This document shows, piece by piece, positions 8,240 to 16,012 of a DNA stretch of 55,936 nucleotides. The position numbers and the translations under genes were made by a program. This stretch comes from an uncultured Ruminococcus sp. (lineage in GTDB: Bacteria > Bacillota > Clostridia > Oscillospirales > Acutalibacteraceae): positions 1 through 55,936 of the forward strand of contig CACYPH010000009.1 of the NCBI GenBank assembly GCA_902776185.1. Reading direction: 5' to 3'. The notes under the pieces were generated by a model that did no database searches, was not told the DNA's origin, and was given only the letters and a program-made list of their open reading frames with translations. The first letter of the stretch is position 1; each line of letters starts with the position of its first letter.

Positions 8240-9376
8240 TTACTTATCGCCGGAGATCTCGAGGATCAGCTTATCGATCTCGTCGAGCTGGTCGGCGTAG
8301 GATTTCTCCTTGCCCTTCTGATCGTACTCGGAGTCGATCTCATCGGTGATATAGTCGGCGACGTCATTCTCCGCCGCCTTGTAATAGGACGATTCGCGCT
8401 TCGTTTCATTATGGGCTTCCTGGTACAGAAAGTCGGTGGTGTCGGCAGTGGAGATATAGGAGGATGCGGGATTGTCGGCACGCTCCTCGTCATCCAGTCC
8501 GGTGACGACCAGATCATCTCTGTCGGTGATATCATCCTCGTGCAGCTCCTTGTAATCGACGTCGTCCTCGTCCTCGATGATGACATGATCCTTGTCCTTG
8601 ACGAAGATCGTCAGCTCGATCACAAATGCGAGGATATAGAGACCCATCAGGGCGATCTCGACGTAATGTGCGTTCGCCATCAGATTCTCGGTATCGAAGT
8701 TCGCATACAGATTGCCTGCGGCATAGGCGATCATCGCCGCGGATGCGGGGAAGCCGTAGATGAAGCAGGATTTGACGGCGTGCTTTGCTTCCGTCAGCGA
8801 CAGCGCGACAGCGTAGTTAAAGAAGAACATCGTCGCGAAGATGTAGCAGAACAGGCGGGTGACGTCGGCGGTTCTCAGGGAGATCGTGGTGAATTCCACA
8901 AAGCAGCGGATCAGCCGCACCGCACACAGCAGCGCCGGTGCGATATAAAGCAGTCCGAAGGCTTTTTTGCCCTTGTTATTGAACGAATGATTCAGCCCCA
9001 TCACGACAAAGACGACCGCCGCGAACAAGAGCATCGCCGCCTCGATGACCGCGAGAACGTCAAGCTTGTCGGCGCTTGTCAGCGCGTAGATCGAATCGGC
9101 GCCGTCAGCCGCCATCAACAGCGCCGTCAGGATACCGATGATACCGGCGGCAAAGTTGCGGTGAGGCAGGTAGTACTTGGAGATCTTGCGGTCGCACAGG
9201 CACATGATCAGCGCGAATACGAAAATCAGCGCCACACAGCCGATGACCGCATAGTCCAGCTTCAGATCCGATAATCCTAAGATGCTGTTATCCGGCAAGA
9301 TCGTCTGGGCGAGTTTCAGAAAAACCGCCGCCAGCGTCAGCGGGATAAACAGTATCCATGATAATTTGGAAATCAT
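8240..9376 (-). CDS. Multi-span membrane protein of unknown function
   Basis: A 378-residue protein I do not recognise. The first about 270 residues hold around eight hydrophobic segments (for example SWILFIPLTLAAVFLKLA, YAVIGCVALIFVFALIM, FAAGIIGILTALLMA). The last about 115 residues form a very acidic cytoplasmic tail rich in Asp/Glu (IIEDEDDVDYKELHEDD and following). ATG at 9376 is chosen because AAGGAGC lies 8 bases upstream; longer starts lack a ribosome site. It has its own consensus promoter and is monocistronic. Confidence 0.75.
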   Translation of the reverse strand: MISKLSWILFIPLTLAAVFLKLAQTILPDNSILGLSDLKLDYAVIGCVALIFVFALIMCLCDRKISKYYLPHRNFAAGIIGILTALLMAADGADSIYALTSADKLDVLAVIEAAMLLFAAVVFVVMGLNHSFNNKGKKAFGLLYIAPALLCAVRLIRCFVEFTTISLRTADVTRLFCYIFATMFFFNYAVALSLTEAKHAVKSCFIYGFPASAAMIAYAAGNLYANFDTENLMANAHYVEIALMGLYILAFVIELTIFVKDKDHVIIEDEDDVDYKELHEDDITDRDDLVVTGLDDEERADNPASSYISTADTTDFLYQEAHNETKRESSYYKAAENDVADYITDEIDSEYDQKGKEKSYADQLDEIDKLILEISGDK

Positions 9377-9423
9377 ATTATTGCTCCTTATTATGGACAT
9401 AGTTGTGCTATTAACCAACCTAT

Positions 9424-9452
9424 ATTATAGCGTGATTGCCGCTTTATGTCAA
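9424..9452 (-). promoter_or_regulatory. Consensus sigma-A promoter
   Basis: Minus-strand TTGACA, 17 bases, TATAAT, 47 bases before the start of the membrane-protein gene. Confidence 0.85.
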
Positions 9453-9470
9453 GTTTCTGCCGCTGACTGA

Positions 9471-9497
9471 AAAAGGCCGCCCGCAAAGGCAGCCTTG
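9471..9497 (-). terminator. Terminator after the carboxypeptidase-like pair
   Basis: Minus-strand stem AAGGCTGCC / GGCGGCCTT followed by TTTTT, about 40 bases beyond the stop of the gene at 9536. Confidence 0.7.
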
Positions 9498-9535
9498 ATA
9501 TGACGGTTTTCGACAAAAAGTGATCGGATATCCGA

Positions 9536-10849
9536 TCATTCGGACTTTTGATTGCGGCGCTTCTTCTTGTTATACGAGGAAGATACGCTGACGAATACGA
9601 CGAAGAGAACGACGACGATGCCGACGGACATCAGAAACCATGGTGAGGTCAGGACTCGGTCGACGCCGTGGGTAAAGAACAGGATCGGACTTGCGTTGAC
9701 GTCCTCGTTCGCGATCAGGTTGATCGTTTCGAACGCCTCGCCCTTGTAGTAGACCGTCGCGGTCGTGATGACGTCGCCCTTGCTGACGGGCGCGTTGATC
9801 GGGTCGGTGTTGTCGGGAACGATGGTGACGTCGCTTTCCTTATAATCCGCGGGCAGTACGATATTCAGATCGGACTGGGGTACCAACAGGATGCTCTCGG
9901 TGTCCCATGCGTTGTTGACGGGCTGTTCGCAGATCGGGGTATCCTTGGTCGCCGGAGAGACGAATTCGAGGTTCAAAAACGCCCAGCGGAACAGCTCGGC
10001 GGCGTCCTCCATGCAATACTCGTTGTATTCCTCCGTATCATACGGCGCGTGCAGGCATACGCACAGATAAGCGTATCCGTCGCACAGAGCTGACGCCGCA
10101 AGGCACATTCCCGCCTCGTCGGTCTCGCCGTTCTGGATACCGGTCGCGTAGGTATAGTAATAGTCACCGCCGCGCGCCGCGTCGATCATGTAGTTGGTCG
10201 TCACCAGCGGATAATCGTCGCCCTCCATGGTATAGGTCGGCGTCGCAACGACCTTGGAAAACAGCGGCGTTCCCAGCGCATAACGGCAGATCTTCACCAT
10301 ATCGCGGGCGGTGGTATACTGATCCTCGTCATCAACGCCGGTCGGATTGGTGAAATGGGTGTTTTCACAGCCGATCTCCTCAGCCTTTTCGTTCATCATC
10401 TCGACAAAGGTCGGGATATCTCCCCCGCCGACATAATCGGCAAGCATCATCGCCGCATCGTTGCCGCGCGGGAGCATCAGCGCGTAAAGCACATCGGTCA
10501 CGGTCAGCTTCTCGCCGGTATGCCAGTCAAGCCCGCTGCTGTACAGACCGCTCATCTCTAGCTTCTTTAAAATATTCTCTTTGATCGGGATACGGGTATC
10601 GAGATCCTTGATGTTCTCGACCGCCACGATATAGGTCATGATCTTTGTCAGCGCGGCAGGATAGCGGCGGGTATCGGCGTCCTTCGCGTACACCTCGATG
10701 CCGGTATCGAGATTGACCATCAGGATCGAATCCGAATGGGTCGTGACGTCGCATTTGAAAGAGATCGCGGACGCAGAAGGGATCGCCGTCACCGAAAGCG
10801 CGATGATAACGGTCAGGATCAAGGATATCAGCCGTATTTTCTTTTTCAT
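9536..10849 (-). CDS. S11 D,D-carboxypeptidase-fold protein, catalytic motifs lost
   Basis: A 437-residue PBP5/DacF-like protein with a signal peptide (1-28), the S11 fold and a C-terminal membrane segment (FLMSVGIVVVLFVVFVSV) with a basic tail, so it should face the outside and be membrane-held. All three active-site motifs of penicillin-binding carboxypeptidases are changed: SxxK is ALTK (Ala66 for the Ser nucleophile, in PAALTKIMT), SxN is RGN (128-130), KTG is ATG (235-237). The codons were read directly (GCG, CGC, GCG). It starts 4 bases after the stop of its paralogue at 10854, with GGGGAGTG as ribosome site. Likely a non-catalytic peptidoglycan- or partner-binding protein. Confidence 0.88.
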   Translation of the reverse strand: MKKKIRLISLILTVIIALSVTAIPSASAISFKCDVTTHSDSILMVNLDTGIEVYAKDADTRRYPAALTKIMTYIVAVENIKDLDTRIPIKENILKKLEMSGLYSSGLDWHTGEKLTVTDVLYALMLPRGNDAAMMLADYVGGGDIPTFVEMMNEKAEEIGCENTHFTNPTGVDDEDQYTTARDMVKICRYALGTPLFSKVVATPTYTMEGDDYPLVTTNYMIDAARGGDYYYTYATGIQNGETDEAGMCLAASALCDGYAYLCVCLHAPYDTEEYNEYCMEDAAELFRWAFLNLEFVSPATKDTPICEQPVNNAWDTESILLVPQSDLNIVLPADYKESDVTIVPDNTDPINAPVSKGDVITTATVYYKGEAFETINLIANEDVNASPILFFTHGVDRVLTSPWFLMSVGIVVVLFVVFVSVSSSYNKKKRRNQKSE

Positions 10850-10853
10850 CCCA

Positions 10854-12212
10854 TCACTCCCCTGTTTCGGAATCGGTTGTCGGCGCCTGTGTCGCTTTTG
10901 CTGCGGCGGGCGTCGTGGATGTTTGCTTTTTCGGCGATTTTGTCGCCGCCTCGGTCGCAGGCTTTGTTGAGGGCTCGGTCGCGGACTGCTCCTCCGCTTC
11001 TGAGGGCATATTCGGGAAAAGCTTTGCCAGCGCATAGCCCGAGAATCTGCCCAGATCATTGAGCAGCGATACGCCCTCGTCGTGATTCGGGATGATGCTG
11101 ACGTTGTCCAGCAGTTCTTTGTCATAGGAGATATCCGCGCTGCCGACACTCTCGCCCTCAAACAGCGGGAGCTTGAGTTCTTCCGGTATATCCATTTTCA
11201 CGCTGAACTTATCTCTCTCATATTCATTGGGCAGCGTTTTGATCGCGGAATTGTCCGCGTACAGCGAGATATCGTATGTGCCCCATGAGGTGACAGCCTT
11301 CGCTGTATTGACCGCCGTATCGGTATTGATGACCTTGCGGTCGCTGAGGTTCAGATACGCCCATGTTGTCATGCGGCGCGCGTCGGCGAAGACGTTCTCC
11401 TCCGCCTTGTTTTTACCGCGCAGAGCGACAAACAGGTAGTTCATCTCTTTATAGGAGGTCGTAACGACGATCGACGCTCCATAAACCTTGTCAAAGGTAT
11501 ATTTGCCGCCGGTCGCATAACGGAAATAATACGGGCTGACGGGATTGAGGATCGAGTTATCGGTCGTGACGGCATATTCCTCGTTATCGCCGTATTCTTC
11601 GGGGATATAGGTCGGACTGCTCATGATCTCCTGAAACATCGCGTCGTTCATGAGATGACGGTACATCACGGCGATATCCTCGCAGGTGGTGTAATGCTTT
11701 TTAGACGCGCTGTAGCCGGGAGAGAGGAATGAGGTAAGCTTACAGCCGAGCTCAGCGGCGCGGGAATTCATCTCGCTGACAAATGCCGCCGTATCGCCGC
11801 CGCTGACGGTATCTGCGATCAGATTTGCAGCGTCAGAGCCGGTCGTCATCATCATGATCGCCGCAAGATCCTTGAGGGTCAGCTCGTCGCCGAGATAGCG
11901 CTCAAGACAGTTATCGGAATAGTCGAGCTCGGCGATGAAATCTTCATCGACCGCGACCTTGACCCCGGCGGGATCCTTGACCTTTTCCGTCAGCAGGATA
12001 AAGGTCATCAGCTCAGACATACCGGGCGCATACCAATACTTATCCGCCTTCTGTGCATAAGCGGTGGTGTTGGTATCCAGATTGATCAGCAGCATCGCGT
12101 AGGAGGAGGTGACCTCGGTATGCTCAAAAGAGGACGCAGGCGTCACAAATGCGCTGACGGCGATTGCCAGCACCAGTGACAGCGATATGATAAAATTTAA
12201 CTTTTTTTTCAT
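10854..12212 (-). CDS. S11 D,D-carboxypeptidase-like paralogue, catalytic motifs lost
   Basis: A 452-residue paralogue of the next gene. It has a signal peptide (1-28) and the same fold (YAMLLINLDTNTTAYAQKAD at 38-57). The SxxK site is GMSE (Gly64, Glu67), SxN is TGS (124-126) and KTG is ATG (233-235), so neither nucleophile nor general-base lysine is present. There is no C-terminal membrane segment; a Thr/Ala/Pro/Lys-rich low-complexity tail of about 50 residues is found instead. ATG at 12212 is preceded by CCGGAAGGAAAA. First gene of a two-gene operon. Confidence 0.86.
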   Translation of the reverse strand: MKKKLNFIISLSLVLAIAVSAFVTPASSFEHTEVTSSYAMLLINLDTNTTAYAQKADKYWYAPGMSELMTFILLTEKVKDPAGVKVAVDEDFIAELDYSDNCLERYLGDELTLKDLAAIMMMTTGSDAANLIADTVSGGDTAAFVSEMNSRAAELGCKLTSFLSPGYSASKKHYTTCEDIAVMYRHLMNDAMFQEIMSSPTYIPEEYGDNEEYAVTTDNSILNPVSPYYFRYATGGKYTFDKVYGASIVVTTSYKEMNYLFVALRGKNKAEENVFADARRMTTWAYLNLSDRKVINTDTAVNTAKAVTSWGTYDISLYADNSAIKTLPNEYERDKFSVKMDIPEELKLPLFEGESVGSADISYDKELLDNVSIIPNHDEGVSLLNDLGRFSGYALAKLFPNMPSEAEEQSATEPSTKPATEAATKSPKKQTSTTPAAAKATQAPTTDSETGE

Positions 12213-12238
12213 AGTATTTTCCTTCCGGATATGCTAAT

Positions 12239-12269
12239 ATAATAAAGGATAGGAATTTTCTTGTGTCAA
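12239..12269 (-). promoter_or_regulatory. Probable promoter of the carboxypeptidase-like pair
   Basis: Minus-strand TTGACA, 19-base spacer, TATTAT. The spacing is longer than ideal, so this is tentative. Confidence 0.4.
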
Positions 12270-12393
12270 AATGCATTGATATTCGTCTTTATCTTACACC
12301 ATTCTCAGGTTGATATCAATTAAAAGATTGTAACTTTTTCAAAAATAATCGGATGAAATCGCTCAAAAACAGAACTATTTGCAGGAGGAACTA

Positions 12394-13044
12394 ATGATTT
12401 TTGTAACGGGAGATATCCACGGCGACTACGACAGCCTGATGGACAGAGATCTCGCAAAGCTCAAAAAGGGTGATAAATTGCTGATAACCGGCGACTTCGG
12501 CTTTGTCTGGAATCATTCTGATAAAGAAAAAAGCAACCTCAAAAAGCTCGGCAAAAAGAAATATGACATCCTCTTTGTCGAGGGAGCGCACGAAAACTTT
12601 GAGAGGCTCAGGGAATACCCCGAGGTCGATCTGTATCAGGGCAAGGCATATCAACTCGATCACAATCTATACTGTCTCAAGCGCGGCGAAATCTACACGA
12701 TCGACGGCAAAAGCGTATTTGCGCTCGGCGGAGGACTGCCGCCCTATGAGGATGAGCCGCGGGAAAGTCCGCCGTCACTTCCCGCCGACGACGAGCTGAA
12801 ATACGCGGTCGACAACATTCAGAAGCATCACCGCCGCGTCGATCTGATCATCACGCATGAAGCGCCCGCCAGCGTCAAGCGGATGATCGACAGGAATGCG
12901 ACTGTGAACGACCTGAATATTTTTCTCGATACGGTAATGAAAAATACGCGCTATGGAAAATGGTTCTTCGGCGCACTGCATCAGGACAGGGCGGTATCGG
13001 ACAACCTGATTTGCGTATTTGAAGAGGTCCACAAAGTAGAATAA
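12394..13044 (+). CDS. Calcineurin-like metallophosphoesterase
   Basis: A 216-residue two-metal phosphoesterase. Metal-binding motifs in order: GDIHGDYDSL (6-15), GDFGF, GAHENFERL (in place of GNHE), ITHEAP and a late GALHQD. These match the calcineurin-like superfamily; the substrate cannot be told. ATG at 12394 is preceded by AGGAGGAACTA. It is divergent from the carboxypeptidase-like pair and followed by a hairpin shared with the convergent toxin gene. Confidence 0.9.
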   Translation: MIFVTGDIHGDYDSLMDRDLAKLKKGDKLLITGDFGFVWNHSDKEKSNLKKLGKKKYDILFVEGAHENFERLREYPEVDLYQGKAYQLDHNLYCLKRGEIYTIDGKSVFALGGGLPPYEDEPRESPPSLPADDELKYAVDNIQKHHRRVDLIITHEAPASVKRMIDRNATVNDLNIFLDTVMKNTRYGKWFFGALHQDRAVSDNLICVFEEVHKVE

Positions 13045-13054
13045 TTGCATAAAA

Positions 13055-13095
13055 ATCCCGCGGACGTTTTGATATAAACATCTGCGGGATCGTTT
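13055..13095. terminator. Hairpin between convergent genes
   Basis: ATCCCGC / GCGGGAT arms with a 27-base loop, AAAAA before and CGTTTTATAA after. It can serve both the phosphoesterase gene and the toxin gene, whose stop codon touches its right arm. Confidence 0.6.
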
Positions 13096-13388
13096 TATAA
13101 TGCTTTTTCAATATTGCGCCTGCCATACATTACTCTGAGAATTGAAACCGTCTTGGTACTCTCCTCAACTGCATAAAATACAAGATAATTATCAACAGGC
13201 ATATAACGAATATCATTTTTATAGACTGGATATCTCTTAGGCATATGATCGAGACTATCGATTCTCTCTTCAAATCGCGATAACTGAGCTTCGGCGTTTT
13301 CCGGAGATATCAATGACACGGCGATATAATCATAAATGGCTCGGATATCCTTGTCTGCACTTAAGGAAATGATCACCGAATAGTTCAC
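13095..13388 (-). CDS. RelE/ParE-family toxin
   Basis: A 97-residue type II toxin-antitoxin toxin of the RelE/ParE superfamily: N-terminal beta strand and helix (DKDIRAIYDYI), LxHMPKRYPVY, and the C-terminal strands DNYLVFYAVEE and VSILRVMYGRRNIE. RelE proteins cut mRNA on the ribosome and ParE proteins poison gyrase; sequence alone does not decide which. It starts with GTG overlapping the antitoxin stop (GTGA), so the pair is translationally coupled. Confidence 0.9.
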   Translation of the reverse strand: MNYSVIISLSADKDIRAIYDYIAVSLISPENAEAQLSRFEERIDSLDHMPKRYPVYKNDIRYMPVDNYLVFYAVEESTKTVSILRVMYGRRNIEKAL

Positions 13389-13690
13389 AGGCTGTAGTCC
13401 TTTCTGATATCAGTAAACGCCTGTTTAGCGGATTTTGCATTTCCTCTTTTTACTTCATCGATCCCCTTTTGCAATTCAAAATCTATTTCCTGTTCGGAAA
13501 GCTGATTAAAATTCGGGACAGCATCATAAGGCAGCTTTAAGTCAAAAGGCAGACCTCGCTGCAGGATGATCTGTTTATAAAACATATTGATCGCGTTGGA
13601 CGCCGGAATACCGAGGGCAGATAGGATTTGTTCCGCTTGCTCTTTCAGTTCAGGCTCTATTCTCACATAAAGATTTGCTGTTTTTGACAC
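13385..13690 (-). CDS. RelB/DinJ-family antitoxin
   Basis: A 101-residue antitoxin: N-terminal ribbon-helix-helix (SKTANLYVRIEPELKEQAEQ in residues 2-21, then GIPASNAINMFYKQI), typical of RelB/DinJ, and a C-terminal toxin-binding part. The start is the GTG at 13690 because AAAGGAG stands 7 bases upstream; the open frame runs further but reads through AT-rich promoter DNA. Probably autoregulates the operon. Confidence 0.9.
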   Translation of the reverse strand: MSKTANLYVRIEPELKEQAEQILSALGIPASNAINMFYKQIILQRGLPFDLKLPYDAVPNFNQLSEQEIDFELQKGIDEVKRGNAKSAKQAFTDIRKDYSL

Positions 13691-13807
13691 AGTAACACTC
13701 CTTTCTTCGTTTGCATATATTATACACAATTGTATATACAAATGCAAGACATTTTTATAGTCTATATTATGTATATTAATAATGATAAAAAACTCATTCG
13801 TCACAAA

Positions 13808-13845
13808 ATTTAAAAGGACTCTCGCGTTAGATACAGCGACAGTCC
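13808..13845 (-). terminator. recG terminator
   Basis: Minus-strand stem GGACTGTCGC / GCGAGAGTCC (one mismatch) followed by TTTTAAATTTT. Confidence 0.7.
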
Positions 13846-13856
13846 CTTATTCTTTG

Positions 13857-15896
13857 TCAGTTTAGCGATTCGCCGGTTGAACTGAACAGGCGTCGAACCT
13901 CGGCGCGCAGGGCGCGGGTCGCGTCGTCCGACAGATCAGGGCTGATATTCAGCAGGTATTCCGCCGCCTCCTGACTTTGGGCGAGTGTCTGCGTATCGGA
14001 GAAGTCGGCGATCGCGAGCTGCGGAAGACCGTGCTGGCGGTTGCCGAAAAAGTCGCCCGGTCCGCGGAGCTTTAAGTCCATATCCGCGATCTCGAAGCCG
14101 TTGTTGGTGCGGCACATGGTCGATAAGCGCTGTTCGGTATTGTCGCCGCTATGATCGGACACGAGGATGCAGTAGCTCTTGTACTCTCCCCTGCCGACGC
14201 GCCCGCGCAGCTGGTGGAGGGTGGATAAGCCGAAACGTTCGGCGTTCTCGATCATCATGACGGTCGCGTTTTTGACGTCCACGCCGACCTCGACGACGGT
14301 AGTGGAAACGAGGATAGATAATTCGTTTAAAGAAAATTGTGACATGACCGCTTCTTTATCCTTTGCCTTCATCTTGCCGTGCAGGATGCCGACGGGATAG
14401 TTGCGGAACGCTCCGAGCATCAGCTCGGCGGCATAGTCGTTTGCGCTCTGCAGATCAGCGTCGTCGCCCTCTTCGACCAAGGGACAGACGATATATGCCT
14501 GTCGCCCCTCGTCCACCTGCCGACGGATGAATTCGAGGGCGCGGTCACGCTTGTCGGATTTGATATACAGGGTCTGCACCTCGGTGCGTCCGGGCGGCAG
14601 TTCATCGATGACGGTGATATCCAGATCGCCGTAGATGATCAAGCCGAGGGTACGCGGGATAGGCGTTGCGGAGAGGACGAGGATATGCGGATGCTCGCCC
14701 TTTGCGGCGAGGCGTGCGCGCTGAGCGACGCCGAAACGATGCTGTTCGTCGGTGATCGCACAGCCGAGCTTGTGGAAAACAGTGCTTTCGGACACCAGCG
14801 TATGGGTGCCGATGACAATGTCGCTCTCCCCCGCTTCGATGCGCTCACGGGCTTTGCGCTTATTGGCAGGCGTCATCGAGCCGGTCAGCAGTTCGATCTT
14901 CATGCCCGTGCCGTCGAACATCTTGGAGAAGGTCTCAAAGTGCTGTTGGGCGAGGATCTCGGTGGGCGCCATGAATGCTGCCTGATAACCGTTTTTGACG
15001 CAGTTATAGCATACTGCGGCGCAGACGGCGGTCTTGCCCGAGCCGACGTCGCCTTGGATCAGTCGGTTCATCGGGGATGTCTTGTTCTTCATATCGTTCA
15101 CACAGTCGGCGACGGCGCGTTTTTGGGCGTTGGTCAGCTCAAAGGGCAGTCGGGCGGTGAACTCCTTGGTATAATCCTCGGGCATGGTGATGGACGTCTG
15201 CTCACGGGAATGGGACTTCATCAGCCGCATACCGAGATTCAGCACCAACAACTCCTCGAACACCAGTCTGCGGCGGGCGCGTTCCATCGCGGGAATATCC
15301 GCGGGAAAATGGATATGATGCAGGGCGTAGCTCAGCGGACAAAGGTCGTATCGCTTGAGAACGTCATACGGCAGAGGATCGTTGATGACCTCGGGGAGCA
15401 TCGCAAGCGCTTCCTTGACCGCTTTCATGACGACGCGGTTATTCAGCCCCGCGGTGAGATTGTAGATCGGGGTGATATCGTCGCCGGACTTGGGCGAGGT
15501 GAACTCGGGCGAGATCATCTGGTAGCCGTATTTCTCGCGCTGAACCTTGCCCATGAAGCAGTATTCCTCGCCGTAGCGGAGCATGGATTCGATGTATTTG
15601 TTGTTGAAAAAGACGAGATTCATGTAGCCGCTGTCGTCACAGACGGTCGCCTTGCTCAGCAGTCTGCCGCCGGAGATACGCGTGGTGCTGACCGCGGCGG
15701 CGAGGCGCGCGCGGATCACGACCCGCTCTCCATGCATGACCTCGGCGATCGGGGTGGTATCAGCCCAGTTGTCGTAGGCGCGCGGATAGTAGGAGATCAG
15801 ATCGCCGACAGAAAGGACGCCGAGCTTCTTGAACAGCGCGGCCTTCTTCTCGCCGATTCCTTTGATTTTGATGATAGGTACTTCGTATAGGCTCAT
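13857..15896 (-). CDS. recG: ATP-dependent DNA helicase RecG
   Basis: Remodels stalled forks and branched DNA. The 679 residues have the N-terminal wedge/OB domain and the SF2 helicase core: GDVGSGKTAVCAA (Walker A), TDEQHRFGVAQR (DEQH box; DExH in other members), LSATPIPRTL, and the RecG-specific C-terminus with FGLSTLHQLRGRVGRG. Normal length. The ATG is preceded by ACCAACC from a simple repeat, and no Shine-Dalgarno is visible. It lies downstream of the DAK2 gene, as in other Firmicutes, but a terminator separates them. Confidence 0.96.
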   Translation of the reverse strand: MSLYEVPIIKIKGIGEKKAALFKKLGVLSVGDLISYYPRAYDNWADTTPIAEVMHGERVVIRARLAAAVSTTRISGGRLLSKATVCDDSGYMNLVFFNNKYIESMLRYGEEYCFMGKVQREKYGYQMISPEFTSPKSGDDITPIYNLTAGLNNRVVMKAVKEALAMLPEVINDPLPYDVLKRYDLCPLSYALHHIHFPADIPAMERARRRLVFEELLVLNLGMRLMKSHSREQTSITMPEDYTKEFTARLPFELTNAQKRAVADCVNDMKNKTSPMNRLIQGDVGSGKTAVCAAVCYNCVKNGYQAAFMAPTEILAQQHFETFSKMFDGTGMKIELLTGSMTPANKRKARERIEAGESDIVIGTHTLVSESTVFHKLGCAITDEQHRFGVAQRARLAAKGEHPHILVLSATPIPRTLGLIIYGDLDITVIDELPPGRTEVQTLYIKSDKRDRALEFIRRQVDEGRQAYIVCPLVEEGDDADLQSANDYAAELMLGAFRNYPVGILHGKMKAKDKEAVMSQFSLNELSILVSTTVVEVGVDVKNATVMMIENAERFGLSTLHQLRGRVGRGEYKSYCILVSDHSGDNTEQRLSTMCRTNNGFEIADMDLKLRGPGDFFGNRQHGLPQLAIADFSDTQTLAQSQEAAEYLLNISPDLSDDATRALRAEVRRLFSSTGESLN

Positions 15897-15970
15897 GGTT
15901 GGTTATTGGTTGTAAGTCGTAAGTTTTAAGTTAATGCTATAACAACTAAGATACTGATACTTAGATCTTA

Positions 15971-16005
15971 GAAAAAAACAAAGGGCTGTCACTGCGACAG
16001 CCCTA
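15971..16005 (-). terminator. Terminator after the DAK2 gene
   Basis: Minus-strand GGGCTGTC-gcagt-GACAGCCC followed by TTTGTTTTTTT. Confidence 0.8.
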
Positions 16006-16012
16006 GTATGCA

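Noticed and set aside
10850-11161. N-terminal extension of the carboxypeptidase-like gene at 9536
   Set aside because: The added 100 residues are Arg/Pro-rich out-of-frame reading of the upstream paralogue; signal peptide and ribosome site place the start at 10849.
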